Shown here piece after piece: positions 42,156 through 49,774 of a stretch of 64,000 nt of DNA (within the stretch, counting starts at the first letter, position 1; every line of letters starts with the position of its first letter). The position numbers were made by a program, and so were the translations under genes. The notes beneath the pieces were generated by a model that saw only the letters and a list, made by a program, of their open reading frames with translations, searched no databases and was not told where the DNA came from. This DNA comes from an uncultured Dehalococcoidia bacterium. GTDB lineage: Bacteria > Chloroflexota > Dehalococcoidia > Lucifugimonadales > UBA3495. The stretch covers positions 186,001-250,000 of the forward strand of contig OY282456.1 of assembly GCA_958296225.1 (NCBI GenBank), in the 5' to 3' direction.

Positions 42156-43440
42156 AATGCCGCCACTTGGCGATGCGCGCTATGCAGGACTCAGAACGAT
42201 GCCCAGGGTGAACCCGGAAATACTGGTATGGGCGCGGGAGACGGCTGGACTGAGCCTAGAGAAAGCGGCCCCAAAACTCCAGTTCCGCGATACCCGCCGG
42301 GCTACGGCGGTGGACAAGCTGACCGCCCTGGAAGCCGGATGGGAGGCGCCGACGCGCCCGGTCCTGGTCAGGATGGCGCAGCAGTACCGCCGACCGCTGC
42401 TCACCTTTTACCTGTCCCAGCCGCCGGAGCGTGGCGAGCGGGGGGAGGATTTTCGCACCTTGCCCGCCGGTCATTCGGCGGCCGACGATGCGCTGCTGGA
42501 CGCGCTGGTGCGGGACGTCCGGGCGCGGCAAAGCATGGTGCGCGCCGTTTTGGAGGATATAGAGGAGGCAATTCCGCTGGACTTTATCGGCTCACACCGG
42601 ATGGCGGACGGGCCGGCTGCCGTACTGGCGTCGCTGCGAACATTGCTTGATGTGGATTTAGCGGAGTACCGAAAGCAGCGAACCCCCACCGCGGCATTTG
42701 GTTTGTTGCGAGCAAGCGCGGAAAATGCCGGTATATTCGTACTAGTCAAGGGCAACTTGGGAAGTCACCATACTGACATCGTTGACACCGATATTTTTCG
42801 CGGATTTGCTATTGCGGACGACGTAGCGCCCTTTGTGATAATCAACCAGCACGATGCGAGGTCGTCATGGTCATTCACGCTCCTGCATGAGCTAACGCAT
42901 TTGATTCTGGGCCAGACGGGCGTTAGCGGCGCGCGCGCTGAAAACGATATTGAAAGGTTTTGTGATGATATTGCCAGTGAGTTCTTACTGCCAAAAGAAG
43001 AGAGCAAGGGGCTGGATTTCTTTGGCAGTGAGAGCTTTGAGGAAATAATCGAGAACATTACCCAGGTTTCTGACGAAAAGAAAATCAGCCGGACGATGGT
43101 GGCCTACAAAGCCTGGCGGGGTGGCGCCATTGAAAGCGAGATGTTCAATCGCTTGAAGAGTTCGTTTCGCAATCAATGGCTGCGAGAACGAGAAGAACGC
43201 CGCGAACAGGCCCGCGAGGGAGTGAAACGAATCAGCCCTCGCGTTACGCGTCGATTTCAACTTGGGCCTTCGCTGGTTGATCTGGTGAGTCGGGCGATGA
43301 GTTCCGGCGAACTGACGACATCCAAAGCGGCCAAGGTTCTGGGGGTTAAACCGGGGCAGGTTGGTTCTCTGGTTAACGCTGGCCAACCGCCATATGAGGA
43401 GGACTATGCTGAACCTTCTCGATGTGAACGTACTGATTGA
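41917..43440 (+). CDS. ImmA/IrrE metallopeptidase with duplicated N-terminal HTH
   Basis: A 507-residue protein. Residues 1-75 and 95-170 are near-identical XRE-type HTH regions (VNPEILVWARETAGLSLEKA ... DKLTALEAG). They are joined by a linker, MPPLGDARYAGLRT, that was originally the untranslated leader. The peptidase domain has SFTLLHELTHLILGQTGVSG (HExxH near residue 332) and FCDDIASEFLLP. A C-terminal helical region ends with SGELTTSKAAKVLGVKPG. ImmA/IrrE proteins cleave regulators or act as antitoxin partners. It overlaps the DUF4411 gene by 35 bases, and together they look like a toxin-antitoxin pair. Confidence 0.88.
   Translation: MPRVNPEILVWARETAGLSLEKAAQKLQFRDTRRATAVDKLTALEAGREVPTRPVLVRMAQQYRRPLLTFYLSQPPERGEMPPLGDARYAGLRTMPRVNPEILVWARETAGLSLEKAAPKLQFRDTRRATAVDKLTALEAGWEAPTRPVLVRMAQQYRRPLLTFYLSQPPERGERGEDFRTLPAGHSAADDALLDALVRDVRARQSMVRAVLEDIEEAIPLDFIGSHRMADGPAAVLASLRTLLDVDLAEYRKQRTPTAAFGLLRASAENAGIFVLVKGNLGSHHTDIVDTDIFRGFAIADDVAPFVIINQHDARSSWSFTLLHELTHLILGQTGVSGARAENDIERFCDDIASEFLLPKEESKGLDFFGSESFEEIIENITQVSDEKKISRTMVAYKAWRGGAIESEMFNRLKSSFRNQWLREREERREQAREGVKRISPRVTRRFQLGPSLVDLVSRAMSSGELTTSKAAKVLGVKPGQVGSLVNAGQPPYEEDYAEPSRCERTD
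42156..42437 (+). repeat. 282-bp in-frame tandem duplication, copy 2
   Basis: Second copy of the unit at 41874-42155. The ancestral start codon of the gene is now the internal Met at 42199, in the same context as the active start at 41917. Confidence 0.92.
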
Positions 43441-43903
43441 TGCGAACCGGGATTATTATCCAATCGAACAGGTACCAGAATTTTGGGAATGGCTGGCCGC
43501 CATGGGTGAACAAGGCTTGATAAAGGTCCCGTGCGAAGTCTATGACAAAGTAACCGAGGCAAATGACGCTCTGTCCCAGTGGGTGAAAGACAACCGGGAT
43601 GCCCTGTTGCTGGACGAAATGGTTGCAGAAGAGTTGCTTGCCCGGGTGATAGACGAAGGCTACGCCCCTGACCTGACTGACGTTGAGATTGAGAAGCTGA
43701 ACGAAGACCCTTTTCTAATTGCATACGCTTTGGTGGATGTTGTGCAGCGCCGCGTAGTTACCACCGAACGCTCCCGCCCCAGCGCAACCCGCGCCAACCG
43801 CAAAATCCCTGATGTGTGCGACGATTTTGGTGTACGCTGTTGCGACACCTTCCGGCTCATACGCGAGCTGGATTTCCGCACCGACTGGCGTACCAGGCTA
43901 TAG
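43406..43903 (+). CDS. DUF4411 family PIN-like toxin
   Basis: A 165-residue protein. LDVNVLIDANRDYYPIEQVP, then EFWEWLAAMGEQG, matches DUF4411, a PIN-like family: the early Asp pair, KVPCEVYDKVTEANDALSQW, DPFLIAYALV and VVTTERSRP are the conserved acidic sites, followed by RKIPDVCDDFGVRC. I chose the ATG preceded by GAGGAGGACT; the frame opens further upstream inside the ImmA gene. Pairing with an HTH-ImmA/IrrE protein is a known arrangement for this family. It is probably an RNase toxin; the target is unknown. Confidence 0.85.
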   Translation: MLNLLDVNVLIDANRDYYPIEQVPEFWEWLAAMGEQGLIKVPCEVYDKVTEANDALSQWVKDNRDALLLDEMVAEELLARVIDEGYAPDLTDVEIEKLNEDPFLIAYALVDVVQRRVVTTERSRPSATRANRKIPDVCDDFGVRCCDTFRLIRELDFRTDWRTRL

Positions 43904-43954
43904 CATTGCCGGCAAACGGCGCCAACCAGCCGGTGGCGGGCAGGAGATGAAACA

Positions 43955-44161
43955 ATGCGGCAAGTAATTCTCTATCCGGGCGAGGACGGCTATTGGGTTG
44001 CCGAATGCCCCAGCCTGCCCGGCTGCCTCAGCCAGGGCGCAAGCAGAGCGGCGGCGATTGCCAACATCAAAGCGGCGATTGAACTATACCTATCCGCCCT
44101 GGCGGATGACGGATTGCCAGTGCCGGAGGAACGCTTTGAGGTTATAATGGCACCCGTATAG
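43955..44161 (+). CDS. HicB-like protein 1
   Basis: A 68-residue HicB-fold protein: QVILYPGEDGYWVAECPSLP, then GCLSQGASRAAAIANIKAAI. No C-terminal DNA-binding domain and no HicA partner is found nearby. A second HicB-like gene follows after 30 bases. Stand-alone HicB-like proteins are common; the role is unclear. Confidence 0.8.
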   Translation: MRQVILYPGEDGYWVAECPSLPGCLSQGASRAAAIANIKAAIELYLSALADDGLPVPEERFEVIMAPV

Positions 44162-44191
44162 GCGCAGTCCCCGGAGTTGCAGGAGAGGATG

Positions 44192-44401
44192 ATGACCAGA
44201 CAGTTGACGGCGATTATCGAACGGGAGGGCGATGGTTACGTTGCCCTTTGCCCTGAACTGGACATCGCCAGCCAGGGCGCCACCGTGGATGAAGCCCGCG
44301 ACAACCTGAAAGAAGCGTTGGAGCTGTTTTTTGAGGTGGCCTCCGCCGACGAGATTCAGCGCCGATGGCAATGCGGTTTGCCCAGGAGGCCGTTTGAGTA
44401 A
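44192..44401 (+). CDS. HicB-like protein 2
   Basis: A 69-residue HicB-fold protein: QLTAIIEREGDGYVALCPEL, then DIASQGATVDEARDNLKEAL. The start is the ATG 6 bases after AGGAG; an ATG one codon earlier is also possible. It ends shortly before a clear terminator, so it closes the transcript that may begin at the ImmA gene or at HicB-like 1. The C-terminal QRRWQCGLPRRPFE is unusual for HicB. Confidence 0.78.
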   Translation: MTRQLTAIIEREGDGYVALCPELDIASQGATVDEARDNLKEALELFFEVASADEIQRRWQCGLPRRPFE

Positions 44402-44428
44402 AGCCCGCCCGTTTGTCCGTTAGCGTCC

Positions 44429-44452
44429 GCCCCCTCGCACGGGGCTTTTTTT
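44429..44452 (+). terminator. Rho-independent terminator
   Basis: GCCCC and GGGGC form a 5-bp stem with a CTCGCAC loop, directly followed by seven T residues. Confidence 0.75.
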
Positions 44453-44535
44453 GTTTAAACCGCCGCCGCCGGCTATCATAGGCGGCATCCTGTAAAATCG
44501 GCAGCCAAACCCTGCCCCACCGGAGGTACATTCCA

Positions 44536-45423
44536 ATGACTTTGCGTTCCGACCTGAAAAGCCGGCTCACCGCCGGCGAAACTATCGTTGCTCCCGGCGC
44601 TTACGACCCTATGTCCGCCCGCGTGGTGCAGTCGCTGGGCTTTGACACCGTGTACGTGGGCGGCTATATGAGCGGCGCGCACCTGGCCGTTACCGAGCCG
44701 CTGATGACGCTTACCGAGCAGGTTGACGTGGCGCAGCGCGTCGCCAAGTCGGTGAACCTGCCCGTCATCTGCGACGCCGGCGCCGGCTACGGCGACCCGG
44801 TGCACACTATGCACACCGTCCGCACTTTCGAGCGGGCCGGCATCTGCGGCATCCACATTGAGGACCAGGTGTTCCCCAAGCGCGCGTCCTACCACGCCGG
44901 CTTGGAGCACGTCATCCCTATGGACGAGTTCCTGGAAAAGATGCGCTACGCCCTGGAAGCCCGCACCGACCCCGACTTTCTCATCATCGGGCGCACCGAC
45001 TCCTTTACCGCCGTGGAGGGCGATATGGAGGACGCCATCCGCCGGGGCAACGCCCTGCGCGACCTGGGTGTGGACGTGGTGATGCCCCGGGGCGTCCGCC
45101 AGCGTGAAGACCTGGCAACCTTCCGCGCCGGCGTGCCCGACGTGCCGCTGCTGGTCATCGCCGGCACCGACGACATCACGGTGGAGGAATACGAGGCGCT
45201 GGGCTACAAGGTAATCATCTACGCCACCACGCCGGCCATCGCCGCAGTGGAAGGACTGCAACGGGTCTATGCCAGCCTGCGCGACACCGGGCACATCGGC
45301 ATCGGAGCCGCCGACGTCGCCGCCCGCCGCGCCGAGGTGGAAGCCCTGATTAGCCTGCCCGAATACCAGGCCGTAGAAGCCGCCACCACCGAGCGGGAGT
45401 TCCAGGACCGGGTGGGGCATTAA
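44536..45423 (+). CDS. Isocitrate lyase/PEP mutase family protein
   Basis: A 295-residue TIM-barrel enzyme. VAPGAYDPMSARVVQSLGFD, ICDAGAGYGDPVHTMHTVRT and GICGIHIEDQVFPKRASYH are the family landmarks; the DAGxGYGD and IEDQ acids bind Mg. The active-site loop that reads KKCGH in isocitrate and methylisocitrate lyases is KRASYH here, so the catalytic Cys is absent. This fits oxaloacetate decarboxylase- or PEP mutase-like members better than a lyase. IIGRTDSF is the conserved Arg segment. The reaction is not certain. Confidence 0.88.
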   Translation: MTLRSDLKSRLTAGETIVAPGAYDPMSARVVQSLGFDTVYVGGYMSGAHLAVTEPLMTLTEQVDVAQRVAKSVNLPVICDAGAGYGDPVHTMHTVRTFERAGICGIHIEDQVFPKRASYHAGLEHVIPMDEFLEKMRYALEARTDPDFLIIGRTDSFTAVEGDMEDAIRRGNALRDLGVDVVMPRGVRQREDLATFRAGVPDVPLLVIAGTDDITVEEYEALGYKVIIYATTPAIAAVEGLQRVYASLRDTGHIGIGAADVAARRAEVEALISLPEYQAVEAATTEREFQDRVGH

Positions 45424-45468
45424 CCGGCGAGAGGGGCCCTCAATGACCGCAACAAAACTTCGCCGCTA

Positions 45469-46245
45469 ATGGCCTCAGCAATGCTTGAGAAGACAATTCT
45501 GATAATCGCCGGCCCTAACGGCGCCGGCAAGACTACGCTCGCCACCGAGCTCCTGCTCAACGAGGTGAACTGCCCCACTTTCGTGAACGCCGACCTCATC
45601 GCGGCGGGGCTGAATCCGTTGCAGCCGGAGCGGGAAGCCATCGCCGCCGGCCGGATGATGCTGAACATGATACGAACCTATGTCGGTCGCGGCCAAAGTT
45701 TCGCCGTTGAGACTACGCTGAGCGGCCGCACCTACGCCGGGTTGATTCCCCGCTGGCAGGAACAGGGAGGGCCGGCGTTGGGCCTGACGGCTACGCCCTG
45801 GTTGATTCCCCGCTGGCAGGAACAGGGCTACCGGGTCCGGCTGTTTTTCCTAAGCCTCCCCACCCCGGAGGTTGCCATTGAGCGGGTCAGCAAACGGGCG
45901 CAAACGGGCGGGCATAGTATTCCGGAGGAAGTAATCCGCCGCCGTTTCTATGCCGGACGGCGCAATTTTGATACCATTTACCGGGAGTTGGTTGACCAGT
46001 GGATGCTGTGCGACAACACAGGCGACGCGCCGGTACTGATTGACGAAGGCAGGGAAACGATGACTGAACCGAACACTGAAAACCAAAAGCCGGAACCGGA
46101 ACCGCGGCCCTACGACCCTTACCGAGAGGGGGCGCTGGATGCGCTGCGCCGTGCTGCCAAAAAGGCGCGCCGACGCGACATCGCGCTGACCGGCTCGACG
46201 GTCAGCTATCGGGACGGCAAGATTGTGTACGATACCGAACCCTAG
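45469..46245 (+). CDS. Zeta-toxin-like kinase fused to a small C-terminal domain
   Basis: A 258-residue protein. Walker A is IIAGPNGAGKTTLATELLL near residue 15. FVNADLIAAGLNPLQPEREA and FAVETTLSGRTYAGLI match the zeta-toxin/UDP-GlcNAc kinase-like group, and VAIERVSKRAQTGGHSIPEE is the conserved Arg-Gly-His segment. An internal 60-bp duplication repeats LIPRWQEQG. From residue 198 (MTEPNTENQ) the sequence looks like a separate small protein (ALDALRRAAKKARRRDIALT, TVSYRDGKIVYDT) that is fused in frame. Zeta kinases phosphorylate peptidoglycan precursors; that role is inferred. Confidence 0.78.
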   Translation: MASAMLEKTILIIAGPNGAGKTTLATELLLNEVNCPTFVNADLIAAGLNPLQPEREAIAAGRMMLNMIRTYVGRGQSFAVETTLSGRTYAGLIPRWQEQGGPALGLTATPWLIPRWQEQGYRVRLFFLSLPTPEVAIERVSKRAQTGGHSIPEEVIRRRFYAGRRNFDTIYRELVDQWMLCDNTGDAPVLIDEGRETMTEPNTENQKPEPEPRPYDPYREGALDALRRAAKKARRRDIALTGSTVSYRDGKIVYDTEP

Positions 46246-46277
46246 CGGCGTCCGCGCCGGCTGCGCCCGGCGGCGCA

Positions 46278-46305
46278 TTGCCAGCGTCCCCGTTGCCAGT
46301 ATAAT
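46278..46305 (+). promoter_or_regulatory. Sigma70-type promoter of the CoA-transferase genes
   Basis: TTGCCA (46278-46283, 5 of 6 consensus), a 16-bp spacer and perfect TATAAT (46300-46305), 49 bases before the start of subunit A. Confidence 0.65.
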
Positions 46306-46354
46306 GGCCGGCGTCGGCCTAACGCCGGCAAAACCCTCCAGGGAGCCATTCCCG

Positions 46355-47053
46355 ATGAAGAACAAGGTTTATTCCGATTTCGATTCCGCCGTCGCCGACA
46401 TGAAGGACGGCATGACTTTTATGTCCCCCGGTTTCGGCAACGTCGGCCTCGCCCGCAACCTGCTGGCCGCCGTGCATCGCCTGGGCGTCAAGAACCTCAC
46501 CGGCATCTCCAACAATGCCGGCAGTATGGACGCAAAGGTGGACGTAGGCACTCTCATTGAGGCCGGCCAGATTAAGAAGATGATTTGCGCCTTCACCGCG
46601 CCCACCCACCCGTCGCAGATTACCCCCTTCGTCCGTATGTACAACGATGACGAGCTGGACGCCGAGCTGGTGCCGCAAGGCACGCTGGCCGAGCGGATGC
46701 GCGCCGCCGCCGCCGGCATCGGCGCTTTCTACACCCCCGCCAGCGTGGGCACCGAACTGGCCGAGGGCAAGGAACACCGGGAAATCAACGGCCGCACCTA
46801 CGTGCTGGAATACCCGCTGCCCGCCGACTTCGCCCTCATCCGCGCCTACCGCGCCGACACCTTCGGCAACCTGCAGTTCCGCCTCACCCAGCGCAACTTC
46901 AACCCCGTAATGGCCATGGCCGCCGACATCACCGTCGTTGAGGTCGAGGATAGCATCGTGGCGCCGGGAGAGATTGACCCGGACAGCGTCCACGTCCCCG
47001 GCGTGTACGTTGACCGCCTGGTCAAAATCCCGCCGGACGGCGATTGGGACTGA
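46355..47053 (+). CDS. 3-oxoacid CoA-transferase-like, subunit A
   Basis: A 232-residue family I CoA-transferase alpha subunit. NKVYSDFDSAVADMKDGMTF, then MSPGFGNVGLARNLLAAV, is the N-terminal core; GVKNLTGISNNAG and LVPQGTLAERMRAAAAGIGA follow. AFYTPASVGTELAEGKEHRE is the typical turn before the last sheet. An AGGGAG site precedes the ATG. Subunit B follows after 70 bases. The pair transfers CoA between an acyl-CoA and a 3-oxo or short-chain acid; the exact acids are not shown by sequence. Confidence 0.9.
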   Translation: MKNKVYSDFDSAVADMKDGMTFMSPGFGNVGLARNLLAAVHRLGVKNLTGISNNAGSMDAKVDVGTLIEAGQIKKMICAFTAPTHPSQITPFVRMYNDDELDAELVPQGTLAERMRAAAAGIGAFYTPASVGTELAEGKEHREINGRTYVLEYPLPADFALIRAYRADTFGNLQFRLTQRNFNPVMAMAADITVVEVEDSIVAPGEIDPDSVHVPGVYVDRLVKIPPDGDWD

Positions 47054-47123
47054 TGTTGACTCGAACACCCGCACCCCGGCTCTCTCCCAATCAAGGGAGA
47101 GGGAGTCTATAAGGAGCGCCGAT

Positions 47124-47813
47124 ATGACTACCGCCGATAAGCCCCGTCTGTCCCGCCAAACCATGTGCGACCGCCTGGCCATGGAGTTTCAGGACGGCTG
47201 GATTGTGAACCTGGGCGTCGGAATGCCGACCCTGTGCTCCAACTACCTGGAATGCGAGCCGGACAAGGAAATCATCTTCCACTCGGAGAACGGCGTAATC
47301 GGCTACGGCCCGCTGGCTCCGGCCGGCGAAGAAGACCGGCACCTGGTCAACGCCGGCGGCCAGAACGTGGTCGCCCTGCCCGGCATGGCCATCGTCCACC
47401 ACGCCGACTCCTTCGGCCTTATCCGCAAGGGCATGGTCGATGTAACCGTCATGGGCGCCTACGAAGTATCGGAGAACGGCGACTTCGCCAACTGGCGCAT
47501 CCCGGTACGCAAAGGCGGCGGCATCGGCGGCGCCATGGACCTGGCCGCCTGCGCCAAGCGCGTCTTCATCGCCATGGAACACAACCAGCGCAACGGCTCC
47601 CCCCGAGTCCTGAAACGCTGCGCCCTCCCCATCACGGCCCCCGGCGTGGTCAAGTTGCTGGCCACGGATTTGGGCCTCTTCGAGATAACCGACGCCGGCT
47701 TCCTCCTGCGCGAACACGCCCCCGGCTGGTCGCCGGAGGATATTCAGGAGCAGACCGAGGCCGAGTTGATTATCGCTGGGGACTTGCGGGAGATGCGGGT
47801 GCGGCCGGCATAA
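47124..47813 (+). CDS. 3-oxoacid CoA-transferase-like, subunit B
   Basis: A 229-residue family I beta subunit. The catalytic Glu is in IIFHSENGVIGYGPL near residue 55. MAMEFQDGWIVNLGVGMPTL, VDVTVMGAYEVSENGDFANW and CALPITAPGVVKLLATDLGL are the conserved stretches of the SCOT/AtoA group. AAGGAG lies 8 bases before the ATG. With subunit A it should act in acetoacetate or beta-ketoadipate type metabolism. Confidence 0.92.
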   Translation: MTTADKPRLSRQTMCDRLAMEFQDGWIVNLGVGMPTLCSNYLECEPDKEIIFHSENGVIGYGPLAPAGEEDRHLVNAGGQNVVALPGMAIVHHADSFGLIRKGMVDVTVMGAYEVSENGDFANWRIPVRKGGGIGGAMDLAACAKRVFIAMEHNQRNGSPRVLKRCALPITAPGVVKLLATDLGLFEITDAGFLLREHAPGWSPEDIQEQTEAELIIAGDLREMRVRPA

Positions 47814-48452
47814 TCAGCCGGCGGGAAACCACCCCTGCAATATGGTGCGAAACTTTTGGAAAGCACGGTCCTGGCACTGCGCCAGGCTGACTACACTAGC
47901 CAAGTCAGCGAACAAACTTGATGAGAGCGGCTTTTTCTGTGCAACCAGCACTGACTCGATAGCAGCTTTGGGGTCTTGCGGCTTGGCATTATGGGGGGAC
48001 AGGTAGTCGCGCGCTTCCAGCCATTCCCTGATTGGTTGTGATTGAGACCAACGCACCGCGTGCTGGAGATGCGCGAACGATGAACCGAAAATCCACGCTT
48101 CTAATTCGGGTTCAATGACTATAACAGCGATTCGTTCGTGCCCCCATCCAGCGTTCGCAAGTTCTTGCTCCAAATAAACTTCCAGTTGAGTGGCGGTACG
48201 GTTGCGTTCACCGCAACCGTGAAAGTCAAACATAACCATCGCCTTGCGGTACTCATTACGCAAGGGCGTCAATATACCTCTGGCAGCAGTTCTGCAACCG
48301 GGGTCTTTCTTGGGATGTCGCAACACGTCTGCTGACAGGTTGGCTATGCGCAATGATTCGCTCCGATGATTCAGCAGTGTTTCAATCGTGCGCTGCATTT
48401 GCTTGTCAGCAGCTAATACTATCAGGTCTTTGACCGGCGCCGGCGTAGTCAT
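47814..48452 (-). CDS. TOPRIM-like (DUF4276-like) protein, partner of the AAA ATPase
   Basis: A 212-residue protein. LIVLAADKQMQRTIETLL, AMVMFDFHGCGERNRTATQL and IAVIVIEPELEAWIFGSS follow the strand-acid pattern of TOPRIM-type DUF4276/RloB-like proteins, although the first acidic site is Ala-Asp instead of Glu-Gly. It overlaps the ATPase stop as ATGA and is the second gene of the pair. ATPase plus TOPRIM pairs such as PARIS act in anti-phage defence; the similarity here is architectural only. Its stop abuts that of the CoA-transferase gene. Confidence 0.7.
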   Translation of the reverse strand: MTTPAPVKDLIVLAADKQMQRTIETLLNHRSESLRIANLSADVLRHPKKDPGCRTAARGILTPLRNEYRKAMVMFDFHGCGERNRTATQLEVYLEQELANAGWGHERIAVIVIEPELEAWIFGSSFAHLQHAVRWSQSQPIREWLEARDYLSPHNAKPQDPKAAIESVLVAQKKPLSSSLFADLASVVSLAQCQDRAFQKFRTILQGWFPAG

Positions 48453-49726
48453 GCCAGTATCCCCGATGCGAAAAACGTACCTAAATCGGTTTCACCTTGC
48501 CACTCGCGCAGGCGGGGATGCGATGGGCCAGGTATGATGTCGACAACCCCGTTAGCGGTCTTGCCGAAACAGAGGAGATTCTTTACATCGGCAATCAGCA
48601 CAAACTCCGGCGAGTGAGTAGCCAGCAGGACTTGGGCGTCATAAACCGATGACAGGGAATTGAAAACATCCTCCAATGCTCCGGGGTGTATTCCGTTTTC
48701 CGGTTCCTCAATCATATACAACCCGGATGACTGCGGCATATACGCCAGCATCGTCAACGCCAGCAAGCGCAACGAGCCGTCGGACGCTCTCCAGGAAGGC
48801 ACTTCAAGGCCATTACTGTATTTCAGCAGCAGGTACTTATGGCGGTCGTCGGGCCGGTCAATCACCTTTACCGACTGGAAACTCTGCAACGCCCCCTTAA
48901 CATGACGCATCCAGTCCTTTGCCTGTTCTGGCGCCCGCTCCAGCATAGCGTCCACAACCCACGGCACGTTGGAACCGTCGGGACGCAAATCGACGCCTAC
49001 CCCCGGAGGGCTGGCCTGCCGCATCCGCTCACTGTTGAGCGACAGGTTGACCACTTTGTCGCGCAGATACGCCATAGCTCGTGTAGATGCCGGGAACTTC
49101 TCATCATAGTCGGGCAGTATGGACATTGCGGAACGGTTGGCGCCGAGATTCAGCCCCGGATTCCAGTTGACGCTGCCGCTGGCCACGACCGTTTCCTCAT
49201 TGAATCGGCTGCGGCCGGCCTCAGTTTTGTGAAATACGCTGCGCTGGCCCCGGCCCGAGCGCTGCATAATCGTCGTTGGTGGGCTGTCCGGCATCGGGAA
49301 AAACGTCAACTGTCTGGCTTGACGGGGTGACTCCCCCCGCAACGAACCCCGCTCCTCCAGCAGGCTTACGCGCTCCCTTTCCGAATCAATCCCTACCCCC
49401 ATCTGATACCGGAACACCCGGTAGTCTTGTTTCGCCGGGAGCGAGCTACGCACATCCTCCGGCAGCTCAAATTCCAGTGCAATCTCAAACCGCTGCTGCT
49501 CCGGCGCGTCCGGCCTCTCCCAAACCAGGTCGGCGAAGTTGGCCGCACGGGCCTGGCAGGCCGCATCAACCCCGTCGCGCACCACGTCAGACACGAACTT
49601 GATGGCGTCCATCAACGTGCTCTTGCCGCTGGCGTTGGGGCCGATGAGCACGTGGAACCTGTCCAACGGCACGTCCACGTACCGCAGGCAGCCGTAATTG
49701 AGCACCTGGACACGGCTGATAATCAT
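48449..49726 (-). CDS. AAA family ATPase (AAA_21, RecF/OLD-like)
   Basis: A 425-residue ABC-type ATPase. SRVQVLNYGCLRYVDVPLDR leads into Walker A, VLIGPNASGKSTLMDAIKF near residue 29. WRASDGSLRLLALTMLAYMP holds the signature-like SDGSLR, Walker B is GLYMIEEPENGIHPGALED near residue 332, and AQVLLATHSPEFVLIAD the H-loop. The middle is a variable helical region. I chose the ATG before IISRVQV; the longer frame has no ribosome binding site. Together with the TOPRIM-like gene it forms a two-gene ATPase-nuclease type system. Confidence 0.82.
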   Translation of the reverse strand: MIISRVQVLNYGCLRYVDVPLDRFHVLIGPNASGKSTLMDAIKFVSDVVRDGVDAACQARAANFADLVWERPDAPEQQRFEIALEFELPEDVRSSLPAKQDYRVFRYQMGVGIDSERERVSLLEERGSLRGESPRQARQLTFFPMPDSPPTTIMQRSGRGQRSVFHKTEAGRSRFNEETVVASGSVNWNPGLNLGANRSAMSILPDYDEKFPASTRAMAYLRDKVVNLSLNSERMRQASPPGVGVDLRPDGSNVPWVVDAMLERAPEQAKDWMRHVKGALQSFQSVKVIDRPDDRHKYLLLKYSNGLEVPSWRASDGSLRLLALTMLAYMPQSSGLYMIEEPENGIHPGALEDVFNSLSSVYDAQVLLATHSPEFVLIADVKNLLCFGKTANGVVDIIPGPSHPRLREWQGETDLGTFFASGILA

Positions 49727-49774
49727 TAGTAGCGCCCGTTCAATCGGATTGACGCACTCGGAGCGCCCCCTCAC

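Noticed and set aside
41838..42650. Open frame with repeated Gly/Pro-rich units
   Set aside because: It is the alternative frame of the duplicated HTH region; the ImmA/IrrE frame carries the real domains.
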